Assembly: GCF_001427635.1 (NCBI RefSeq)
Contig: NZ_LMHA01000001.1
Location: 1,773,133-1,837,132, forward strand
DNA from: Pseudoxanthomonas sp. Root65
GTDB taxonomy: Bacteria; Pseudomonadota; Gammaproteobacteria; Xanthomonadales; Xanthomonadaceae
Length of the DNA stretch: 64,000 nucleotides
Direction of reading: 5' to 3'
Shown here: in pieces, positions 58,553 through 64,000 of the stretch
Numbering within the stretch: the first letter of the stretch is position 1
How the letters are laid out: the number at the start of each line of letters is the position of its first letter
Made by a program: the position numbers and the translations under genes
Notes under the pieces: model-generated
The model's input: the letters and a program-made list of their open reading frames with translations, nothing else
Told to the model about the DNA's origin: nothing
Databases searched by the model: none

Positions 58553-58693
58553 CTTCGCAGCCTGGACCCGAAGCCGTCTTGAAGGCGATTCAAGCCTGCC
58601 CGGAAAGGTTTCAAGCAGCCGAGGGCATCCGTGTCATGCCGCGGGTCCGTGGCTGGCCTAGAATTGCGCCTTGCCGCACTCCCCACGGTCCCC

Positions 58694-59599
58694 ATGAACG
58701 CTCCCGTTTCCGCCGCGCCCGCGCGTGGCGGGCTTGCCGTCGCTGCCGCCCTGGCCATCGTCTACGTGGTCTGGGGTTCGACCTATCTCGGCATCCGCAT
58801 TGCACTGGAAGGCGGCTTTCCGCCGTTGCTGATGGTGTCGGGCAGCCGCTTCGTCGCGGCCGGCGTGGTGATGTTCCTGTTCCTGCGCTGGCGCGGGGTC
58901 GCACCGCCCACGCGGGCGCAGTGGAAGAACGTGCTGGTGATGGGCGCGCTGCTGCTGTTGATGGGCAACGGCATGGTGGTGCTGGCCGAACAGACGGTCT
59001 CGTCCGGCCTGGCCGCGGTCGCGGTGGCGTCGATGCCGCTGTGGATGGGCCTGTTCGGCGCGCTGCGCGGCCAGCATGCGACGAAGGCCGAGTGGCTGGG
59101 CATCGTCATCGGCTTCGCCGGCGTGGTGTGGCTCAACGCCGGCAGTTCGCTCACCGGTTCGCCGGTCGGCCTGGTGTTGCTGCTGATCGCGCCGATCGCA
59201 TGGGCCTACGGGTCGGTGTGGTCGCGCGGCCGCGATCTGCCCTCGCCGTTCATGACGGCGGCGGCGCAGATGCTGGCGGCCGGCGTGATGCTGGTGGTCG
59301 CCGGCCTGTTGCACGGCGAACGCTTCAACACGGCGGAGTGGACGCTCACCGGCGGACTGGCGGTGGCCTACCTGGCGGTGTTCGGCTCGATCATCGCCTT
59401 CACCGCCTACGTGTGGCTGCTGCACCATGCGCGCCCGGTGCTGGTCGGCAGCTATGCCTACGTCAATCCGGTGATCGCGGTGGCGTTGGGCGCTTTCATC
59501 GCCGGTGAAACCTTCACGCGCCACGATCTCGGCGCGATGGCGGTGATCCTGGCGGGCGTGGTGTTCATCACGCTGGCACGGGCGCGCCAGGCGAAATGA
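58694..59599 (+). CDS. EamA-family transporter (YedA-like)
   Basis: A 301-residue protein of ten membrane segments in two EamA halves: VYVVWGSTYLGIRIALEG and FGSIIAFTAYVWLLHHARPVLVGSYAYVNPVIAVALGAFIAGE. The family exports metabolites such as amino acids, or drugs; the substrate is unknown. The start at 58694 begins MNAPVSA, upstream frame being open. Its stop overlaps the rarD-like ATG by four bases (ATGA). Confidence 0.92.
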   Translation: MNAPVSAAPARGGLAVAAALAIVYVVWGSTYLGIRIALEGGFPPLLMVSGSRFVAAGVVMFLFLRWRGVAPPTRAQWKNVLVMGALLLLMGNGMVVLAEQTVSSGLAAVAVASMPLWMGLFGALRGQHATKAEWLGIVIGFAGVVWLNAGSSLTGSPVGLVLLLIAPIAWAYGSVWSRGRDLPSPFMTAAAQMLAAGVMLVVAGLLHGERFNTAEWTLTGGLAVAYLAVFGSIIAFTAYVWLLHHARPVLVGSYAYVNPVIAVALGAFIAGETFTRHDLGAMAVILAGVVFITLARARQAK

Positions 59600-60498
59600 G
59601 CGCGCCCATCGACCGCAAGGGGCTGGCGATCACCGCCGGCACGTTCCTGATCTGGGGCGTGGTGCCGCTCTACTGGCATCTGCTGAAAGCGGTGCCGTCG
59701 TTCCACATCATCGCGCACCGCATCGTGTGGAGCGCGGTGCTGGTGCTCGGCTGGCTGCTGCTGAAGCACGGACGCAGCTGGTGGCGGCAGGTCCGTGCGC
59801 AGCCGCGCGCCGTGCCGCTGCTCGGCGTGAGCAGCCTGCTGATCGCGTTCAACTGGGGCCTGTACATCTGGGCGGTCAATGCGGGCCACGTGGTCGAGAC
59901 CAGCCTGGGTTACTTCATCAATCCGTTGATCAACGTGGTGCTGGGCGTGCTGGTGCTGCGTGAACGGCTGTCGCCCGCGCAATGGGTCGCGGTGGGCTTC
60001 GCCCTGCTCGGCGTGGCCTGGCTGACGCTGCAGGCCGGCGCGCCGCCGTGGATCGCGTTGGGTCTGGCATTCTCGTTCGGCCTGTACGGACTGGTGCGCA
60101 AACTGGTCGCGGTGGATCCGGTGGCCGGGCTGGGTGTCGAGAGCCTGTATCTGTTCCTGCCGGCGCTGGCCTATGTGGTCTGGGGCGAATTCGGCCACGG
60201 TGGCGGCTTCGTCAGCGGCTACGGCTGGAAGAACGACCTGCTGCTGGTGTTCGGCGGCGCGGTCACCGCGGTGCCGCTGATCGGCTTCGCTTACGGCGTG
60301 CGTCGCATCCCGCTGTCGGTGGTGGGCCTGTTGCAGTACATCGCACCGAGCATCCAGCTGCTGATCGGCGTGCTGGTGTTCCGCGAAGCCTTCGGCATCG
60401 AACGCGCGATCGGCTTCGCCGCCATCTGGACCGGGCTGCTGATCTTCGCCACGGACGGCCTGTGGCGTGCACGCCGTCGCGACATGGCGGCGGCGTAG
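59596..60498 (+). CDS. rarD: RarD-type EamA transporter
   Basis: A 300-residue ten-segment protein: GTFLIWGVVPLYWHLLKAVPSFHIIAHRIVWS, FNWGLYIWAVNAGHVVETSLGYFINPLINVVLG, GLYGLVRKLV and LQYIAPSIQLLIGVLVFREAF are RarD blocks. Named for a chloramphenicol-sensitivity locus; true substrate unknown. Coupled to the preceding YedA-like gene, so the pair may form a transporter unit. The gene before the convergent cytochrome gene. Confidence 0.93.
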   Translation: MSAPIDRKGLAITAGTFLIWGVVPLYWHLLKAVPSFHIIAHRIVWSAVLVLGWLLLKHGRSWWRQVRAQPRAVPLLGVSSLLIAFNWGLYIWAVNAGHVVETSLGYFINPLINVVLGVLVLRERLSPAQWVAVGFALLGVAWLTLQAGAPPWIALGLAFSFGLYGLVRKLVAVDPVAGLGVESLYLFLPALAYVVWGEFGHGGGFVSGYGWKNDLLLVFGGAVTAVPLIGFAYGVRRIPLSVVGLLQYIAPSIQLLIGVLVFREAFGIERAIGFAAIWTGLLIFATDGLWRARRRDMAAA

Positions 60499-60561
60499 CG
60501 CGGCGCTCGCTTCGCTGCTTGTCGGTCCGAGGCCGTTAGCGGGGCATGCCCGGCGCTTGCG

Positions 60562-61143
60562 TCAGCCTTGCGCAGCGGGCGCGGGGCAGGGGCCGCCGGC
60601 GTCGGCCCAGGTCTTGAACGCGGCGACGAACTGGTCGTGCGGCACCGGCACCGGGGCGCGTTCGCCGCCGGGATTCCAGCCCCACAACACCAGCTTGTCT
60701 TCCGCCACGTGCTTGAGCAGGGCGTCGAAGTCGCGGTCGCCGTTGCGCTTCTTGTCCTGGATCATCGCGCACAGCTGGTCGGCCGGCAGGCCGATCCAGG
60801 CCATCTTCTGGTCAGGCGGCGGCAGCTGCCAGTGCGGTGCGCCCGGCGGTGCGTGCGGGCCGTAGCTGGCAGGCGCGTTCTGTTCGGCATGGCAGGTGGA
60901 ACAGGGCAGGCCGGGCGCGCCCTTGCCGTCCGGCCCGCGCGCCACGTTCATCGCGTGCGGTGTCTGCGCATCGAACTGCAGCGGGGCATCGCCCGGGATA
61001 TGGCAGTTGCTGCAGCGCGGGTGCTGGAACACCTTCTCCACGGTGGCGAAGGCGGTCAGCGCCTGTGCTTTCTGTTCCTCGCTGATGCGGGGGCCGCAGG
61101 CGGTCAGCAGGAGTACGGTCAGGGACATCAGGGCGATGCGCAT
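60562..61143 (-). CDS. Diheme c-type cytochrome lipoprotein of the isoquinoline-oxidoreductase operon
   Basis: A 193-residue protein with a lipobox (LLTAC, Cys16) and two haem c motifs: CSNCH (44-48) and CSTCH (81-85). It should be exported and anchored to a membrane by lipid. It follows the molybdopterin subunit gene by 10 bases on the same strand, so it is the likely electron acceptor for the IorAB-type enzyme. The C-terminal half has no haem site. Confidence 0.88.
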   Translation of the reverse strand: MRIALMSLTVLLLTACGPRISEEQKAQALTAFATVEKVFQHPRCSNCHIPGDAPLQFDAQTPHAMNVARGPDGKGAPGLPCSTCHAEQNAPASYGPHAPPGAPHWQLPPPDQKMAWIGLPADQLCAMIQDKKRNGDRDFDALLKHVAEDKLVLWGWNPGGERAPVPVPHDQFVAAFKTWADAGGPCPAPAAQG

Positions 61144-61153
61144 GGCGGTCTCC

Positions 61154-63349
61154 TCAGGCGGTCGGCGTGGGGGTGGCGGAGGCGACCGGCAGCCGCAACG
61201 GCAGCTCGCGCAGGCGCTGCCCGGTCAGGGCGAACACCGCATTGGCCACGGCCGGTGCGATCGGCGGCGTGCCGGGTTCGCCCACGCCGCCCATCTTCTC
61301 GGTGCTGGGCACAATGTGGACCTCGATCTTCGGCATCTCGTGCATGCGCAGCACGCGGTAGTCGTGGTAGTTGGATTCCTGCACCTGACCTTCCTTCAGC
61401 GTGAGCGTGCCATGCAGGGTGGCGCCCAGGCCGAACACGATGCCGGACTCCATCTGCGCCTCCACGGCGGACGGATTGACCGCCACGCCGCAGTCGATCG
61501 CGCAGACCACGCGGTGCACGCGGATCTGACCGTCCTCGACCGAGACCTCGGCCACCTGCGCGACGTAGCTGCCGAACGACTCGTGCACGGCGATGCCGCG
61601 TCCGCGTCCTTCCGGGGACGGCGACGACCAGCCGGCCTTCTCCGCCGCCAGATTCAGCGCGGCAAGGTGGCGCGGATGGTCCTTCAGCAGGGTGCGACGG
61701 TACTCCACCGGGTCCTTGCCAGCCGCGTGCGCCAGTTCGTCGACGAAACCTTCCATGACGAAGCCGTTGGCGCTGTGGCCCACCGAGCGCCACCACAACA
61801 CGGGAATGCCGGTCTTCGGCGAATGCAGGTCGACGCGGTGCGCCGGCGTGCCCAGCACGTACGGTGAATTGGCGACACCTTCGGTCGAGGTGGCATCGAT
61901 GCCGTCCTTGACCATCATCGCCTCCATGAAGGTGCCGGCCATGATCGACTGGCCCACCATCACCTGGTGCCACGCCTTAGGCAGGCCGTCCTCGCCCAGG
62001 CCGACCTTGATCTTCTCGACGAAGGCCGAACGGTAGTAGCCGCCACGCGTGTCGTCCTCGCGCGTCCACACGGTCTTGACCGGGGCCTTCGCCGCCTTGG
62101 CGACGTGGACCGCCTCGGACACCACGTCGGAATCGGGCGTGGCGCGGCGACCGAAGCCGCCGCCGAGGAACGGCGTGTGGATGCGGATGTTCTCCGGCGG
62201 AATGCCGAGGATCCTGGCGGTGCTGTTCTGGTCCAGCGTCGGGAACTGCGTGCCGCACCAGATGTCGCACTCGCCGTCGGCGATCTTGACGGTGCAGTTC
62301 AGCGGTTCCATCGCCGCGTGGGCGAGGTAGGGCACGGCGTACTCGGCATCGACGGTCTTGGCGGCCTTGCTGAGCTCGGCGACGACATCGCCGGCGCGTA
62401 TGGCGGTGGGGCCGTCCTCGGTGGCGAGTTGCGAGAACTGCTGCCGCAGCGTCGCGCTGTCCAGCGTGGCGCCTTCGCCGGCTTCCCACACCACCTGCAG
62501 CGCATCGCGTCCGAGCTTGGCCGCCCAGAAGTGTTCGGCCACCACGGCAACGCCGCTGGGCACCTGCACCACATCGCGTACGCCGGGCACGGCACGCGCT
62601 GCGGTGGCATCGAACGATTTCACCGTGCCGCCGAACACCGGCGAGCGCAGCACCACGGCGGTCAGCAGGCCCTCGAACTGCACGTCCATGCCGAACACGG
62701 CCTTGCCGGTGATCTTCTCCGGCGTATCCAGGCGCTTGGTCGCCTTGCCGATGAGCTTCCAGTCCTTGGGGTCGCGCAGCGTCAGTGTCTTCGGATCGGG
62801 CGGCGGCAGCTTGCCGGCGGCATCGGCAAGCTCGCCGTAGCGCAGGCGCTGCGTGCCGGACACCACGGCGCCGTTCTCGGTGCGCAGGTCGGCGAGCGGC
62901 ACGTTGAGGCGCGCCGCGGCGGCCTGCAGCAGCAGGTTGCGCGCGACGGCGCCGGCCTGGCGGTAGCGGTCGAACTCGGACCACGTGGTGGTCGAGCCGC
63001 CGGTGCCCTGCATGCCGAACACCGGGCTGGTATAGGCCTTGTCGGCCGGGCCGTGTTCGACCCGGATCTTCGACCAGTCGGCATCCAATTCTTCGGCGAT
63101 CAGCATCGGCAGCGTGGTCCAGATGCCCTGGCCCATCTCGGCATGCGCGAGCAGCACGGTGATCGAGTCGTCGGCGGCGATGCGCAGGAAGGCATTCGGT
63201 GCGAATGCGGCGGCGCTCGCCGGCTGCGCCTCCTGGGCCCAGGCGAAGCGGCGGGCGCCGGGAACGGCGATGGCTACGACCAGTCCGCCGCCGACCAGGG
63301 CGGTCGAACGCAGGAAGCCACGGCGCGAGGATTTCAGTTCAAGGTTCAC
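61154..63349 (-). CDS. iorB: Molybdopterin-binding subunit, isoquinoline 1-oxidoreductase / aldehyde oxidase type
   Basis: A 731-residue xanthine-dehydrogenase-family protein with a twin-arginine-type signal ([10 protein letters not shown]). Molybdopterin blocks: [75 protein letters not shown] and [18 protein letters not shown] with the catalytic Glu region. The GTG at 63349 is preferred because GAGG lies eight bases upstream; a GTG at 63355 is too close. It works with the small [2Fe-2S] subunit; substrate (N-heterocycle or aldehyde) is not decided by sequence. Confidence 0.92.
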   Translation of the reverse strand: MNLELKSSRRGFLRSTALVGGGLVVAIAVPGARRFAWAQEAQPASAAAFAPNAFLRIAADDSITVLLAHAEMGQGIWTTLPMLIAEELDADWSKIRVEHGPADKAYTSPVFGMQGTGGSTTTWSEFDRYRQAGAVARNLLLQAAAARLNVPLADLRTENGAVVSGTQRLRYGELADAAGKLPPPDPKTLTLRDPKDWKLIGKATKRLDTPEKITGKAVFGMDVQFEGLLTAVVLRSPVFGGTVKSFDATAARAVPGVRDVVQVPSGVAVVAEHFWAAKLGRDALQVVWEAGEGATLDSATLRQQFSQLATEDGPTAIRAGDVVAELSKAAKTVDAEYAVPYLAHAAMEPLNCTVKIADGECDIWCGTQFPTLDQNSTARILGIPPENIRIHTPFLGGGFGRRATPDSDVVSEAVHVAKAAKAPVKTVWTREDDTRGGYYRSAFVEKIKVGLGEDGLPKAWHQVMVGQSIMAGTFMEAMMVKDGIDATSTEGVANSPYVLGTPAHRVDLHSPKTGIPVLWWRSVGHSANGFVMEGFVDELAHAAGKDPVEYRRTLLKDHPRHLAALNLAAEKAGWSSPSPEGRGRGIAVHESFGSYVAQVAEVSVEDGQIRVHRVVCAIDCGVAVNPSAVEAQMESGIVFGLGATLHGTLTLKEGQVQESNYHDYRVLRMHEMPKIEVHIVPSTEKMGGVGEPGTPPIAPAVANAVFALTGQRLRELPLRLPVASATPTPTA

Positions 63350-63412
63350 GGACACAACCTCCGTCGAACATCGGATCGGAGCCGCGGCAGCACATGCCGC
63401 AGCGAAGTGGAA

Positions 63413-63868
63413 TCAGGCTTTGCCGATTTCCGCGGCGCGGTGCACGGCAGCGCGGATGCGCTGGTAGGTGCCGCAGCGGCAGAGGTTGCCGGAGAGGGCG
63501 TGGTCGATGTCGTTGTCGGTCGGCGCAGGCACCACGGCCAGCAACGCGGCGGCCGACATGATCTGCCCGGACTGGCAGTAGCCGCACTGCACCACGTCCA
63601 GCTCGGCCCATGCCTTCTGCACGGGATGCGAGCCGTCGGCCGACAGGCCTTCGATGGTGGTGATCTTCTTGCCGGCGACGGCGGAGGCGGGCGTCACGCA
63701 GGCGCGCAACGGCGAGCCATCGACGTGCACGGTGCAGGCGCCGCACTGCGCGATGCCGCAGCCGAACTTGGTGCCGGTGAGGCCCATCAGGTCGCGCAGG
63801 ACCCAGAGCAGCGGCATGTCGTCGGGCGCGTCGACGTCGCGCTCCGATCCATTGACGTTCAACTTCAT
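63413..63868 (-). CDS. iorA: [2Fe-2S] subunit, isoquinoline 1-oxidoreductase type
   Basis: A 151-residue two-cluster protein: plant-ferredoxin-like site C37, C42, C45 and C57 ([14 protein letters not shown]), and the second site C95, C98, C130 and C132 (QCGYCQSG and [11 protein letters not shown]). It passes electrons from the molybdenum centre. GGAG precedes the ATG at 63868. It has no signal of its own, so it probably crosses the membrane with the Tat-tagged large subunit. First gene of the leftward iorAB-cytochrome operon. Confidence 0.95.
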   Translation of the reverse strand: MKLNVNGSERDVDAPDDMPLLWVLRDLMGLTGTKFGCGIAQCGACTVHVDGSPLRACVTPASAVAGKKITTIEGLSADGSHPVQKAWAELDVVQCGYCQSGQIMSAAALLAVVPAPTDNDIDHALSGNLCRCGTYQRIRAAVHRAAEIGKA

Positions 63869-64000
63869 GGGGTCTCCTGGCGGCGGCGTGGGACCTGGCG
63901 ACGATACTCCGTGGCCGCGTGGCCTGCCAGTGAAACCGTGCGCGGCGGCTTGCATGATCCTGCGCGATGCTTGCCCGATGCCCCGACGCGCAAGCGAGGC

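Overview
The window is a 64 kb piece of a high-GC gammaproteobacterial chromosome. Gene order (aroQ-accB-accC, prmA-DUF3426-fis-purH-purD, groES-groEL with an HrcA/CIRCE site, rppH next to bfd-bfr) and protein character point to the Xanthomonadaceae (Lysobacteraceae), most likely Pseudoxanthomonas or a close relative. That placement is inferred from gene content and style; no 16S gene is present.

Layout. 1-4.2 kb: the N-terminal half of a cyclic beta-1,2-glucan synthase (NdvB type) running off the left edge. 4.3-5.9 kb: three overlapping or closely spaced unknown small genes and a fasciclin-domain gene with a clear terminator. 6-13.8 kb: an accessory-looking block with an aldehyde dehydrogenase, a catabolic-acetolactate-synthase-like TPP enzyme, an exported alpha/beta hydrolase, a CGNR zinc-finger regulator with two equal 31-bp operator-like repeats, two AraC regulators, an SDR oxidoreductase and a broken P4-type integrase beside a tRNA-Met gene. 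14-25 kb: rppH, a Fur-controlled bfd and bfr, a two-gene phosphorelay/c-di-GMP-type module (hybrid kinase with Hpt; REC-degenerate GGDEF-degenerate EAL), a bactofilin flanked by two paralogous membrane proteins, erpA, nudC and ampE. 25-36.6 kb: two CD225/dispanin-like genes plus DUF2752, an MFS-acyltransferase fusion, an old yellow enzyme, and the purD/purH/fis/prmA cluster. 36.6-42.4 kb: accC, accB, aroQ, tlpA-like, dsbD and cutA. 42.5-46.7 kb: groESL under sigma32-like and CIRCE control, a DUF6445 gene, and DAHP synthase preceded by an aromatic-residue leader peptide and an intrinsic terminator, which together look like an attenuator. 46.8-57.4 kb: an intact GGDEF-EAL protein, DUF2141 plus a Tat-exported carotenoid oxygenase, an AsmA-like protein, a possible small-RNA locus, lipA and prc. 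57.5-64 kb: an Ada-like methyltransferase, a REP pair, two EamA/RarD transporters, and an isoquinoline-1-oxidoreductase-type iorAB operon with a diheme cytochrome.

Most genes are ordinary housekeeping genes read in short operons. The points most worth following are the probable aromatic attenuator of DAHP synthase (45.48-45.65 kb), the paired operators of the CGNR regulator (10.35-10.44 kb), the integrase scar at tRNA-Met (13.6-14.0 kb), the bactofilin sandwich (20.8-22.7 kb), the non-catalytic c-di-GMP-type response regulator with its kinase (15.6-20 kb), and the transcribed-looking gap at 53.5-53.8 kb.
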